DNA of 64,000 nucleotides from assembly GCA_016716465.1 (NCBI GenBank), contig JADJWH010000004.1, positions 186,001-250,000 on the forward strand, given 5' to 3'. This DNA comes from Gammaproteobacteria bacterium (lineage in GTDB: Bacteria > Pseudomonadota > Gammaproteobacteria > SZUA-140). The position numbers and the translations under genes are program-made. Shown here one piece after another: positions 25,773 to 34,307 of the stretch. How positions within the stretch are numbered: the stretch's first letter is position 1; every line of letters starts with the position of its first letter. The notes under the pieces were generated by a model, which saw only the letters and a list, made by a program, of their open reading frames with translations, ran no database searches and had not been told where the DNA came from.

Positions 25773-25826
25773 GGCTTCAAGCCAGCGTTGCTTCAGATGA
25801 AGCCCGGCTTTAAGTCGGGCTTTTTT
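25773..25826 (+). terminator. Terminator with a competing upstream hairpin (attenuator-like)
   Basis: AAGCCCG (25800-25806) pairs with CGGGCTT (25816-25822) and is followed by T residues: a canonical intrinsic terminator. GGCTTCA (25773-25779) can instead pair with TGAAGCC (25798-25804), using the same left arm, so the two hairpins exclude each other. Only 35 bases separate this from the next gene, leaving little room for a separate promoter. Confidence 0.65.
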
Positions 25827-25861
25827 CTGTTGATTCATCTCACTCCAGACGTATTCGCACG

Positions 25862-26398
25862 ATGAAGCCCGCTTTCACGACAACGTCCGACCTGAAAGGG
25901 TTGCTCAAGTACCTGGTCGCCTCGGCCACCTTTTTCTTCATCGGCACCGTCCATGGGGTGCTCCAGGTCATCCCCTCCGTGCGCGCATGGCTGGATTCCA
26001 TCGGCAGTCCCTACGGCGGCCCCGGACACATGATCGATCCGCTCGCCCACGCCCACATCAATGTCGTCGGCGGCGTGGTGCTGCTGTGCATGGCGGTGAC
26101 CTATTACATGTTTGTGACGATCTCGGGCCGGCCGATCTATTCATACCGACTCGTGAATCATTCTTTCTGGTGGACCACGATCGGAATCTCCTGCTTTTAT
26201 TCCTCCCTGCTCTTCTTCGGCATACTGGAAGGTCATTACCTGCTCGCACACGATTCCGAGGCCATGGAACGGGTCCACAGCGTTTACGGCCCCACCATCG
26301 CCATCGTGGCGAGCGTGATGGGCATGGGGTTCTGGATCTTCTTCGCCAACATCTTCATGACCGCCAAGCGTTACTTCTCCCAGCGGCATGACACCTGA
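25862..26398 (+). CDS. Short heme-copper oxidase subunit I-like protein (C-terminal-third homolog)
   Basis: 178 residues, about five membrane helices. LAHAHINVVGGVVL (His63 and His65) followed by GRPIYSYRLVNHSFWW and IGIS aligns with helices X-XI of CcoN, including the HxH that binds the b-type hemes. A further HSVYGPTIAIVASVMG helix follows. The CuB ligands (helix VI His and the helix VII HH pair) are absent, so it cannot be an oxidase by itself. A heme-binding electron-transfer or assembly role is inferred. A second protein of the same type lies at 40913-41431. The gene overlaps the next by 11 bases. Confidence 0.75.
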   Translation: MKPAFTTTSDLKGLLKYLVASATFFFIGTVHGVLQVIPSVRAWLDSIGSPYGGPGHMIDPLAHAHINVVGGVVLLCMAVTYYMFVTISGRPIYSYRLVNHSFWWTTIGISCFYSSLLFFGILEGHYLLAHDSEAMERVHSVYGPTIAIVASVMGMGFWIFFANIFMTAKRYFSQRHDT

Positions 26399-26915
26399 CT
26401 GCAGTTGTCCGCACTCCTACCCCGACTGGCGGCACGGACAGGACATCGACCTCGGCGGGTATCGCACGCATACCCTGCCGATCCCCACGCTGATGCACAT
26501 GCCGCTGAGCTATGAGCTCTACGTGCAACGGCAGCGACAGGCCCTGGAACAATTGCAGTTGAGGGAAACCTGGCCCGGGCTCGTGCTGACACGCACCGGC
26601 TTCCTGCGCGGCAGCATCATACGGCTGCTGGAGGATGCGCCTTCACTGTCCCGCCACGTCGGGTATTTCCCCCGTCCCTTCCAGGTGCGGGCGCATCTCC
26701 ATCAGGGGAATGTCAGCACCATTCGCCAGGCGGTCCGCGACATACAGGCCTCATTGCTCGATGCGGGTTGCATGCCGAAGGAGCTGTATCTGTGCTACCT
26801 GACCTGTCCGCGCTGCGCCGACGAACGGGGAGGAGAGCGCATCCTGCTCCTGCGCCACTGGGTCAAAAGCGAACTGCTCGGGAAACGGCGCGCCGCGAGG
26901 GCGGCGCGCGCATGA
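26388..26915 (+). CDS. Hypothetical soluble protein with paired cysteines
   Basis: 175 residues without signal or membrane segment. Cysteines cluster at the N terminus (CSCPH) and near the C terminus (LCYLTCPRCADE), which could bind a metal or form a redox centre. The middle is helical (QRQRQALEQLQL, IRQAVRDIQASLLD). No family recognised. The start overlaps the end of the oxidase-like gene by 11 bases, indicating coupled expression and a possible role in maturation of that membrane protein (inference). Confidence 0.65.
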   Translation: MTPDCSCPHSYPDWRHGQDIDLGGYRTHTLPIPTLMHMPLSYELYVQRQRQALEQLQLRETWPGLVLTRTGFLRGSIIRLLEDAPSLSRHVGYFPRPFQVRAHLHQGNVSTIRQAVRDIQASLLDAGCMPKELYLCYLTCPRCADERGGERILLLRHWVKSELLGKRRAARAARA

Positions 26916-26924
26916 TCGACGTCC

Positions 26925-27302
26925 CTAATCGACCTTGAAGGGAAACTCCAGCACGGTCTCGTCCCTACCGCGCCGCAGCTGCACGTACAAGGTCTGCTCA
27001 CCCGCCCCCAGCGGCAAGGCCTTGCGGTAGACACCGCTTTCACCGTCCTGGATGGCCTGACGCCAGTCGTCGCTCGCACCGGTGCGCAGGGTGACCATCA
27101 TGTTCCACGCCGGCTTTCCGCTGGCCTCGGTACCAATCACAAGAAATTCATTCATGCCGACCCGGGGAGGAATGGGACGGCTTTCTATCCTGACGACGAC
27201 CCCGCCCCATGACTGTGGCGGTGGCCCGGCCACCTCCGGCCCGCGACCACAAGCTGCCATCATCACGAACATCAACACAAGCCACCCGCGTAACACCATC
27301 AT
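26925..27302 (-). CDS. FixH/YtkA-like lipoprotein
   Basis: 125 residues. The lipobox MAAC follows the hydrophobic stretch LRGWLVLMFVM, so it is probably lipid-anchored. The rest is a beta-sandwich-like domain: IPPRVGMNEFLVIGTEASG, then SGVYRKALPL and a terminal strand VLEFPFKVD, resembling the periplasmic domain of FixH/CcoH oxidase accessory proteins. Start at 27302 in an ATGA overlap with the preceding cytochrome stop. Last gene of the minus-strand oxidase accessory series. Confidence 0.6.
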   Translation of the reverse strand: MMVLRGWLVLMFVMMAACGRGPEVAGPPPQSWGGVVVRIESRPIPPRVGMNEFLVIGTEASGKPAWNMMVTLRTGASDDWRQAIQDGESGVYRKALPLGAGEQTLYVQLRRGRDETVLEFPFKVD

Positions 27303-27625
27303 TCGCTTCCCCGATCTCCCTGCAGATAGGTGATGATCAAATCGATTTTCTCCGCGGGAATGGGCGCCCTCCCGGCCCGGACGCGATGCTCCTGCATGCG
27401 CGTTACAACGGCCTGCCACTGTCCCGGTCCCCGCGCTTGAGGACGCGGAGGCGCATGGCATCCGCTGCAATACAGGGAGACAAGGGCAAGGGGATCCCGC
27501 ACGTCCTGCGCCACAGTGTCGCCTCCCGGCAGGGATGGGGATTCGCGCGCGCACGCTCCCGAGAGCATCACCGCGGCGGCAGCCAGACTAATGACCGCGA
27601 TCCTTGTCATGCGGCGGCTCGTCAT
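27299..27625 (-). CDS. Small monoheme c-type cytochrome, probable lipoprotein
   Basis: About 108 residues. AVISLAAAAVMLSGAC gives a signal with lipobox LSGAC. The heme site is LYCSGCHAPP. VTRM further on may supply the distal ligand, and IDLIITYLQG is the usual C-terminal helix of cytochrome c. The ATG at 27625 (MTSRRM) has an AGGA just upstream; a second ATG five codons in is possible. It overlaps both neighbours and is likely an electron carrier for the oxidase cluster. Confidence 0.8.
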   Translation of the reverse strand: MTSRRMTRIAVISLAAAAVMLSGACARESPSLPGGDTVAQDVRDPLALVSLYCSGCHAPPRPQARGPGQWQAVVTRMQEHRVRAGRAPIPAEKIDLIITYLQGDRGSE

Positions 27626-28043
27626 GATCCTGCGCGGTCCCACGATCCTGGCTCCTGTCGCTGTCCAGGCGACCACCGGCATGACTGCCGTACAGGCGCA
27701 CCATGAAATACACGAAGGTAGCCGCCACCGCGATGTACACCAAGGCAATGACGAATCCCCAGTTGAACCAGCTGCGCTCATAACCGGGCCGGTCGCCCCA
27801 GAAGGGGAAGCTCAGACCGACAGCGACCAGCAATACCACCAGGATGACGGCGATGAACCACGCCGGAACGTTTTTCTGGGACTCGGGGATCTTGTCGACC
27901 AGCTCCCAGTCCTCCAGGCCGCGTTTGGCCAGCCGTTCTTCCTCGGACGCGTAGCCGAAGTGATCCTGCGGCTGCCGGCCCCATTCAGTGTCCACGCTGC
28001 CGAGCTCGGTCTTGTCGCCGGAGGACGGAGGCTTGTCAGCCAT
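27588..28043 (-). CDS. Two-helix membrane protein with SFPFWGDRPG motif
   Basis: 151 residues. A soluble charged N-terminal part (about 60 residues) precedes helix 1 (WFIAVILVVLLVAVGLSF), the motif FPFWGDRPGYERSW and helix 2 (NWGFVIALVYIAVAATFVYF). The C terminus is hydrophilic and Asp/His-rich (DHDEPPHDKDRGH), possibly metal-binding. The motif FPxWGxRP and flanking helices also occur in the protein at 35695-36363 of the same cluster, so the two are probably homologous. Start at 28043 (MADKPP) overlaps ccoG by 8 bases. Confidence 0.7.
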   Translation of the reverse strand: MADKPPSSGDKTELGSVDTEWGRQPQDHFGYASEEERLAKRGLEDWELVDKIPESQKNVPAWFIAVILVVLLVAVGLSFPFWGDRPGYERSWFNWGFVIALVYIAVAATFVYFMVRLYGSHAGGRLDSDRSQDRGTAQDHDEPPHDKDRGH

Positions 28044-29364
28044 GCCGGTCTCCCGGGCCCGCGACAAAATGCTGGACGCGGAAACTCTCCCGTGGGCCGC
28101 CCTCCGCGTATACATGAACCAGCACGGGATGCAGGCCCGGCGACAGCCCGGCCTCGACATGCAGGTTCACGTCCTTGCGTCCCGCGCCGACGAACATGAC
28201 CTGCGTGGTATCCAGCGTATAGTCCTCGGGAGCGAGCCCCTCGACCTGGATGCTCAGCGTCACAGGGCGGTAGAGCTTGTTGGCCAGGCTGATGCGGTAA
28301 TCGTTGATCTGTTCGCCCTGCAGGGTCTCCGCCCGATAGACCGAGAAATGGTACGGCTGGTAAGACCAGATCCCCCAGCTAAAGAGCGATAGACCGAAAA
28401 TCGTCAGCAGCAGGGACCATGGCACCCGCAGCAGAATGGAGCCCACATTGGTACGTTCGCCGTCCGGCGCCGGGACTGCGCCCACCTCCCCGACGACGAA
28501 GCGCAGCAGGCTGTTGCCGGACTTGCGTGAGCTGCGGATGCTGCTGCAGGCGGTGATGCATTCGCCGCAATTGATGCAGGCATCATAAACCTCGGTGCGG
28601 CGCGGATCGATCCCGATGAAACAGGAAGTCTCGCAAAAATTGCAGCGCGCGCACTCTTCGGGATGGGATTTATCGTGCACCACGTGCAGCGTCTCGCGCG
28701 TCTTGAAGGTATGCTGCCAAACGCGGTAGACGCACATGAAACGGCACCAGAAATGGCGTATGAACGCGATGTCGAGGAAGAGGATCAGCACGAAGATGGT
28801 GTAAATCCAGTACAGTGAACCCGCCAGGCGCGGGTCGCTGCGGAAAGTCACGAATTTCCAGATCATCTCGGGGGAATAGAAATACAGCAGCGGGACCAGC
28901 GCGACCAGCGCCGCGACCGCCAGGAACAGTGTCCCCAGGATCACCCAATTGACCCATTTGTCCTTGCCGCTCGAAATCTGCATCCGCGTTCCGTCCAGGC
29001 TCACCTCCGCGCGCTTTCCCAGCAACCTGCGCGTCATGGCATTCGCCCACTCCGCCAGCGTGTTCTGCGGGCACGACCAGCCGCAGAACGCGGTACCGAC
29101 CAGCGAGTAGGTCATCACCAGGAGGCTCGACAACGCCAGCCACAGACCGACCACCAGGAAGAAATCGGCGAACCATACCTGGCGGTCGAGCACTACGAAG
29201 GCGCCCTCCACGGGGTCGATGCGGAACAGTCCGGAGACCGGGACCAGGATCGCGATGAGCAGGGTGGCGAACTGCACCGCGCGGCGCGTGACATGCAGGC
29301 GGCGCCCGGCCCGGGCATCCGCCGACACGATCGGAATTCCGGCCAATGTCCTTTGATAATTCAT
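28036..29364 (-). CDS. ccoG: Cytochrome cbb3 oxidase accessory protein CcoG (RdxA/FixG)
   Basis: 442 residues. Membrane helices with GTAFCGWSCPQNTLAEW and WCRFMCVY are followed by a ferredoxin-type cluster domain: CARCNFCETSCFIGIDP and CINCGECITACSSI, two 4Fe-4S motifs. A C-terminal periplasmic Ig-like domain follows one more helix. In cbb3 maturation CcoG reduces Cu(II) for delivery to the CuB site. Its place in this cluster supports a true copper-containing cbb3-like oxidase. Confidence 0.95.
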   Translation of the reverse strand: MNYQRTLAGIPIVSADARAGRRLHVTRRAVQFATLLIAILVPVSGLFRIDPVEGAFVVLDRQVWFADFFLVVGLWLALSSLLVMTYSLVGTAFCGWSCPQNTLAEWANAMTRRLLGKRAEVSLDGTRMQISSGKDKWVNWVILGTLFLAVAALVALVPLLYFYSPEMIWKFVTFRSDPRLAGSLYWIYTIFVLILFLDIAFIRHFWCRFMCVYRVWQHTFKTRETLHVVHDKSHPEECARCNFCETSCFIGIDPRRTEVYDACINCGECITACSSIRSSRKSGNSLLRFVVGEVGAVPAPDGERTNVGSILLRVPWSLLLTIFGLSLFSWGIWSYQPYHFSVYRAETLQGEQINDYRISLANKLYRPVTLSIQVEGLAPEDYTLDTTQVMFVGAGRKDVNLHVEAGLSPGLHPVLVHVYAEGGPRESFRVQHFVAGPGDRHG

Positions 29365-29395
29365 GCCATTAGACTAGCACGCCGGGGGGTGATTT

Positions 29396-32062
29396 TCACT
29401 CGGTGGGCCGCGGCGCAGGCCACGCAGACCCCTGCTCCGCAAGCTCCGCGGCAAGATCGTGATCAAGCGGACTCACGGCGCGCAGACGGTCCCGATAGAC
29501 CCCGGCCAGGGACTGATCGCCGGCCTGCGCCTCGATCCGCCAGAGCGCGCGCAGCGCCTCCGCATGGTCGGGGCGAATACCCAGGATCGCCTGCAGCGCC
29601 CGCCGCCGATCCTCCATCGACGCGGATGAACGCGACAGCGCGGCGTACATCTCGTCCGCCAGGGAGTAGGAAATCCAGCGGTCGCGCGGATTCGCCTGAT
29701 AGGCGTAGCGGATCAGCCGGATCGCTTCGGCATCCTGGCCGCGCAGGGTGGCCAGCCAGCCGCGCAAGCCCAGATCGGCGGCGATATAGGGTCGCTCCAG
29801 AGCGGAAAAATCCCCCGCCGTCACGCCCAGCTCCGCAGCGGCCTGCTCTACCGAGGGACGCCGTTGCAGCAGCCATTGCAGGACATCGACCAGGACCGGT
29901 TCGGTGCGATAGCGCTCGAGGGGAAGGCGATATTCAATCACCGGACGCCATTCATCCTGCAAAGCCCCTTCGGACGGGGGTATCCTCCCCCAATAACGTC
30001 CGAGCCAGGTCCAGGCCCCTTCCCCGCCGGTCGCATCGTTGGCGTCGAGCGACCCGTCGTCCTCGGCGGACGCCGGGATGGCGAGAACGGTATCTCCCTC
30101 GAAGCCAACCAGGGCGAGGCGAAATCCGTCCATGAACAGTACGCCGCCGGGGAACACGTGGCGAAAGGTCCGCAATACGATGCGCAGGGATTCCAGGTCG
30201 AACTGGTTCAACGCCAGCCACTGCACGAAGACCCCGCCCGGATTCAGGCGCGCGCGTGCGCGCTCGAACTGCTGCACCGACAACAGCGCGCTGCGCCCGG
30301 CCAGATCCGGATGGAAAACGTCTCCGATCACAACGTCATAGCCCCGGGCGGAAACGCGCAGGAACCGTCGCGCATCGTCGCGCACGACGGTCATCCGCTC
30401 GCTCACCCCGCCGTTGACCGGCGCAAACCAGTCGCGTGCCGCGGTGATGGCGCCCAGGGACAATTCCACGGCCGTGCGCTCAAGCGCCGGATACGGCAGT
30501 GAACCGGCGGCGGAAATTCCCGTACCCAGCCCCAGGAACAACACCGACCCAGGAGCCGGATGCAGCAGGAGCGGGAGACGCGCCTGATTCTTCTGCAGCT
30601 CGACCGCGGCCGGTTCGGTCGAGGCGTCCATGCGCTGCAGATCCGTCAGCAATATACGCTGTCCGTCCGCCTGCCCCACCACATGCGTAATGGTCACCGC
30701 GTCCTCGTAGCGATAGAGATCCTGGCTGCCCGCGTAGACGCCGGGCAGCATTCGATGGAGCGGAGGAAACTCTCCCGCCGGTACCGCGAGCGCCAGCAGG
30801 GGAAGCAGCGCCAGCCAGGCCCGACGGTGCATGGACCAGGTCATTCCTGATACAAACAGCAGGATCCCGGCCAGGGCCACCGTCATGGTGCTCCCGACCG
30901 CCGGGATCAGGACGAACCCGGCGAGCAACGCCCCCAGCGCCGCGCCCACCGAATTCACCCCGTACAGTACCGCACCGTACAACGGACCGGCGCCGAAGCG
31001 CGCATTCAACAGCGGCAGCCAGGCGCCCAGTGCCAGTGTCACGGGAAACGTGAGCGCGGCCAGCAGCGCCGCTTCGCCCAGCAAGGCGCTTCCCAGAGTT
31101 GCGAAGGTTTGCGTCTCCAGCCAGGCGGAGACGCCGGGTAACAGGCCGAGTCCCGCAAGGGTAAAGGACGCCGCGGCCAGGGGCAGGACCGTGAACCAGT
31201 GGCGACCGGCCATGTAGCGGGCGAGCAGGCTGCCGAGGCCGATGCCGCACAGATACACCGCCAGAATGATGGCCAGGACATACTCGGTACGCATCAACAC
31301 CATACCGAACAGGCGCGTCCAGCCCACCTCCAGTATGATCGCGGCGGCGCCGAGGCCGCCGTAGAGGAGCAAGGTCATGCGCGGAATACTCCGCCCGGGC
31401 GCAATGACGTTTGCGCCACCCCCTGCGCCTTCCGCCACCAGCACCCGGTTCAGCCCCAGGGCGCCCAGGGCGACGAAGAGGCCGATCGCTGCCACGATGT
31501 ATACCGAGTCTCCCCAACCGTAAGCAGGTAACAGCCACAGGGGCAACACGGCGCCCACGGCCGCGCCACAGGCGTTCGCGCCATAGAGTCGCCCCAGTGC
31601 TCGGGGCTCACCCGCCACGGCACGCAAGACCAGCGGGAAGCCAAGCCCCATGGCTGTGGCCGGCACCAGTATCAGGAAAAACAATGCACCGCCCTGCAGG
31701 AGATACCAGCCGCCCAGACCGACACTCGAGGCGATCGCGTCCAGTCGCCCGCCCGTAAAGGCCAGCAACGAGGGCAGGGCCAGCGCATACAGGGCGATCC
31801 CCCCCTCCAGCAGGGCGAATATTTGCAGCGGCCGCAGGCGGTATCGCTGCCAACGCGCGCCGAGCAGACTGCCCAGCCCGAGCCCGCCCATGAACGCCAT
31901 TACCGTGACGACGACGCCGAAGATGCTGACGCCGAACTGCAGGGACAGCATGCGTGCCCACAACACCTCGAGTGAAAGACTGGTCACGCCCGAGCCGGCA
32001 TACAGTAACGCCAGCGGAAGGATCCGCACCCGACCGTGCCGTTCTGCGGCGTTGGTACTCAT
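29396..32062 (-). CDS. Fused MFS transporter / spermidine synthase-like protein with C-terminal helical repeats
   Basis: 888 residues. The first 420 or so form at least 12 membrane helices (starting YAGSGVTSLSLEVLWARML). A class I SAM-binding fold follows with LFLGLGTGISAAG and DVVIGDVFHPDL, the spermidine synthase-like part. The last 130 residues are helical and TPR-like (NPRDRWISYSLADEMYAAL). Such fused proteins are common but uncharacterised; aminopropyl transfer is not shown. Inside an oxidase accessory operon it may modify or supply a small molecule (speculative). Confidence 0.85.
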   Translation of the reverse strand: MSTNAAERHGRVRILPLALLYAGSGVTSLSLEVLWARMLSLQFGVSIFGVVVTVMAFMGGLGLGSLLGARWQRYRLRPLQIFALLEGGIALYALALPSLLAFTGGRLDAIASSVGLGGWYLLQGGALFFLILVPATAMGLGFPLVLRAVAGEPRALGRLYGANACGAAVGAVLPLWLLPAYGWGDSVYIVAAIGLFVALGALGLNRVLVAEGAGGGANVIAPGRSIPRMTLLLYGGLGAAAIILEVGWTRLFGMVLMRTEYVLAIILAVYLCGIGLGSLLARYMAGRHWFTVLPLAAASFTLAGLGLLPGVSAWLETQTFATLGSALLGEAALLAALTFPVTLALGAWLPLLNARFGAGPLYGAVLYGVNSVGAALGALLAGFVLIPAVGSTMTVALAGILLFVSGMTWSMHRRAWLALLPLLALAVPAGEFPPLHRMLPGVYAGSQDLYRYEDAVTITHVVGQADGQRILLTDLQRMDASTEPAAVELQKNQARLPLLLHPAPGSVLFLGLGTGISAAGSLPYPALERTAVELSLGAITAARDWFAPVNGGVSERMTVVRDDARRFLRVSARGYDVVIGDVFHPDLAGRSALLSVQQFERARARLNPGGVFVQWLALNQFDLESLRIVLRTFRHVFPGGVLFMDGFRLALVGFEGDTVLAIPASAEDDGSLDANDATGGEGAWTWLGRYWGRIPPSEGALQDEWRPVIEYRLPLERYRTEPVLVDVLQWLLQRRPSVEQAAAELGVTAGDFSALERPYIAADLGLRGWLATLRGQDAEAIRLIRYAYQANPRDRWISYSLADEMYAALSRSSASMEDRRRALQAILGIRPDHAEALRALWRIEAQAGDQSLAGVYRDRLRAVSPLDHDLAAELAEQGSAWPAPRPTE

Positions 32063-32137
32063 GTCATGTGGCTGCGGCGGGCGCGCGACGGCATTCGAGC
32101 TGGCTGCCGGTCCATGGGTATGGGGATCTGCCGCCGG

Positions 32138-32530
32138 TCAGGGCGACGATGATGGAAAGAACCAGACCACCGCGACAACCGAATGGACGATGGCAAGGGT
32201 GAGGCTGAAACCCGCAAAGATCATGTGAGGAATGAAGACGCGCTTCCCGTACAGTGCCATCGCCACGCCGAGGGCGACGGTCACGATCAGGAATATCAGC
32301 AGCGCGGCCCCCATGATAAACAGGATCAGGTGCTTCTGCCGGTCCGGAACATCGAGGACACCGGCCTCCTCCCTGGACTGTTCGGTGAAGGCGTGCATCA
32401 CCTGCGTTTCCGGGAGAGGCTCCGCTGCCGGAAGCGCGGGATCATCCGCTCGAATGGAACCGGCCAGCAGCAGCAGGAGCGGAAAGAGCAGTCCGCACAG
32501 GACGCGGGATGTTCCCAGGCAGGTTCTCAT
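32138..32530 (-). CDS. Membrane protein with signal peptide, hypothetical
   Basis: 130 residues. A signal peptide (LLFPLLLLLAGSIRA) is followed by a 45-residue acidic segment and two helices (LILFIMGAALLIFLIVTVAL and HMIFAGFSLTLAIVHSVVAV). Histidine in the second helix could bind heme, but this is untested. No family recognised. It lies 11 bases below the next small membrane gene, in series with the oxidase accessory genes. Confidence 0.65.
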   Translation of the reverse strand: MRTCLGTSRVLCGLLFPLLLLLAGSIRADDPALPAAEPLPETQVMHAFTEQSREEAGVLDVPDRQKHLILFIMGAALLIFLIVTVALGVAMALYGKRVFIPHMIFAGFSLTLAIVHSVVAVVWFFPSSSP

Positions 32531-32541
32531 GCGTGCGGAAT

Positions 32542-32772
32542 CTATTCCTTTTCCTCATCATCCCGCTTGGCGGATTTGTGCCAGGCGAAATACCAGTACA
32601 GTATCGCCATCAGGATGAAGGGGGAAACGACGATCGGCAGCAGGAAGAGAAAGATGTACCACGGGGTTTCCGGCGTCACGTGAAGATAACGATAGCTGTC
32701 CACCGCCCATGCCGGATCCGGCGTCGGTACAGCGGCCGCGACGGCGAGGATCGCTACGACTTGTTTCTTCAT
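32542..32772 (-). CDS. Small membrane protein with signal peptide, hypothetical
   Basis: 76 residues. The N-terminal signal ends PAWA before VDSYRYLHV. One long helix FLFLLPIVVSPFILMAILYW follows, then a charged cytoplasmic tail. The start overlaps the SUMF1-like gene stop by 4 bases (ATGA), implying coupled translation. No family recognised; possibly a small oxidase subunit. Confidence 0.65.
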   Translation of the reverse strand: MKKQVVAILAVAAAVPTPDPAWAVDSYRYLHVTPETPWYIFLFLLPIVVSPFILMAILYWYFAWHKSAKRDDEEKE

Positions 32773-33845
32773 TCAGCCTCCACTCCGGGCGCGACGCCTT
32801 GCACGCAACGGAAACCGAAGAAATCCGATGCGTAGTGCGGCCAGGAAAAATTGCGGTGATAGGTGCTGGTGGAAAACGGATCGCTCTTCCAGGAGCCGCC
32901 GCGCAACACCTTGTAGAACCCTTGCACCGGAACCAGATCCACCACCTTCATGGCGCGGTCGGCCGGGGAATTCGCCACCCCGATCTTGCCCTGAAACAAC
33001 TCCGTCGGAGCGGTCGATCCGGCGTAGGGCTGGAAGTCGTCCGCGATCCATTCGCTGACGTTGCCGGCCATATCCATGGCGCCATAGTAGCTGGCGCCGG
33101 CGGGATAGCGCGTCACCTCGGTGGTCGATCCCACCTGATAATAGGTATTGAGTCGGCCCGCGTCCATCGCATCGCCCCACGGCCAGCGCCGGGCCTCCGG
33201 TCCGCGCGCGGCCTTTTCCCATTCCGCCTCACTGGGCAGGCGCTTGCCGGCCCAGCGCGCATATGCCGCCGCGTCATACCAGGACACCATCGTCACCGGG
33301 TGCAGTTCCAGCCCCGGGGGTATCCGGCCGTTCTCCCAATGCAGCGGCGGACGATGCCCGGTCGCCGCGACGAAACGCGCGTACTGGGCATTGGTCACCG
33401 GATATTTGTCGATGCGGTAGGCGGCGACCTCCACGCGATGCTCGGGTCTGTCCTGGGCATCGCTGCGTTCGCGGTCGGTCCCCATGCGGAATTCCCCTGC
33501 GGGAACCTCCACCATCACGCCAAGCTCCCGCCACTGGTCCGGGGTCAGCAAGGCCTCGGCCTCGTCGATCGTGTAGCTGGCGTGAGTGTCGACACTGTGT
33601 TCGTTCTTCCGATTCAGCGCGAGATCCTCCCCGGCGGCGCGTATGCGCTGATCGACTTCCGCCACATCGTAGGTGGCCTTGCCCCTCATATAGGACAGGC
33701 GATCGGCGCCCAGCATGAGCACATGAACGATGCCGCCCAGCATGGCCAGCGCCACGCAGGTCACGAGTGTGGCGGCGAGATAGCGCCGGCGCCGCGCGCG
33801 CTCCTCTTCTCCGATCTCCTGTCGTGGCTGGTAGTAGGTGGCCAT
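32769..33845 (-). CDS. Membrane-anchored SUMF1/FGE-fold protein
   Basis: 358 residues. One N-terminal helix (about residues 24-47) anchors a periplasmic SUMF1-family domain: VPAGEFRMGTDRE, YPVTNAQYARFVAAT, RLPSEAEWEKAARG, MDMAGNVSEWIADD, VLRGGSWKSDPF and FFGFRCVQG. True formylglycine-generating enzymes have a catalytic Cys pair shortly after GGSW; none is present here, so formylglycine synthesis is unlikely. Related proteins serve as non-heme iron enzymes or structural parts (EgtB, PvdO, NirV). Its place among oxidase genes suggests assembly or a subunit role (inference). Confidence 0.85.
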   Translation of the reverse strand: MATYYQPRQEIGEEERARRRRYLAATLVTCVALAMLGGIVHVLMLGADRLSYMRGKATYDVAEVDQRIRAAGEDLALNRKNEHSVDTHASYTIDEAEALLTPDQWRELGVMVEVPAGEFRMGTDRERSDAQDRPEHRVEVAAYRIDKYPVTNAQYARFVAATGHRPPLHWENGRIPPGLELHPVTMVSWYDAAAYARWAGKRLPSEAEWEKAARGPEARRWPWGDAMDAGRLNTYYQVGSTTEVTRYPAGASYYGAMDMAGNVSEWIADDFQPYAGSTAPTELFQGKIGVANSPADRAMKVVDLVPVQGFYKVLRGGSWKSDPFSTSTYHRNFSWPHYASDFFGFRCVQGVAPGVEAE

Positions 33846-33851
33846 GGCATG

Positions 33852-34307
33852 TTATTCGCGTGAGGTCTGCTGGTTCTTGTCACGGTAGACCAGGTGCCGG
33901 GGCAGGCGGCCGTAGGTGCGCTTGACGACGATCTCGCCGATCACTCCGCCGAAGGCTGCCGCCTCAACCGCCAGGATGACGATAAGAATCCACAAGGGAA
34001 AGGTCAGCATATGCGCCCCCTGTGGCAGGGAATCAGCGTAATACAGCGTGAAATAATTAATGGTACGGACGATAAGCGGGGGGAAATAACACAGCCACTT
34101 TCCGCCCAGTCCGAATATGACCGCGACCACGATGCCGGCGATCAGGGGCACGATGAACATATCCAGCATCCAGACGATGCCGAAGGTGTTGAGTCCCCAC
34201 CACAGTTCCAGATCCACGCCGAGGAGGCGGTCGCCCGCATAGTTGACCACGCACCCAGCAATCAGCGCGATACAGCCCGTGATATAACGCCTGGTTCGTA
34301 CATTCAT
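33852..34307 (-). CDS. Polytopic membrane protein, hypothetical
   Basis: 151 residues with about four helices (YITGCIALIAGCVVNYAG, WMLDMFIVPLIAGIVVAVIF, HMLTFPLWILIVILAVEAAA). The start at 34307 gives an ATGA overlap with the cytochrome gene upstream; an in-frame ATG ten codons earlier is less likely. No family recognised. Co-translated with oxidase cluster genes. Confidence 0.65.
   Translation of the reverse strand: MNVRTRRYITGCIALIAGCVVNYAGDRLLGVDLELWWGLNTFGIVWMLDMFIVPLIAGIVVAVIFGLGGKWLCYFPPLIVRTINYFTLYYADSLPQGAHMLTFPLWILIVILAVEAAAFGGVIGEIVVKRTYGRLPRHLVYRDKNQQTSRE

Noticed and set aside
32769..33845. Annotation as a formylglycine-generating enzyme with a sulfatase partner
   Set aside because: The catalytic cysteine pair after GGSW is missing and no sulfatase lies nearby; eptA is a different subfamily that uses Thr.
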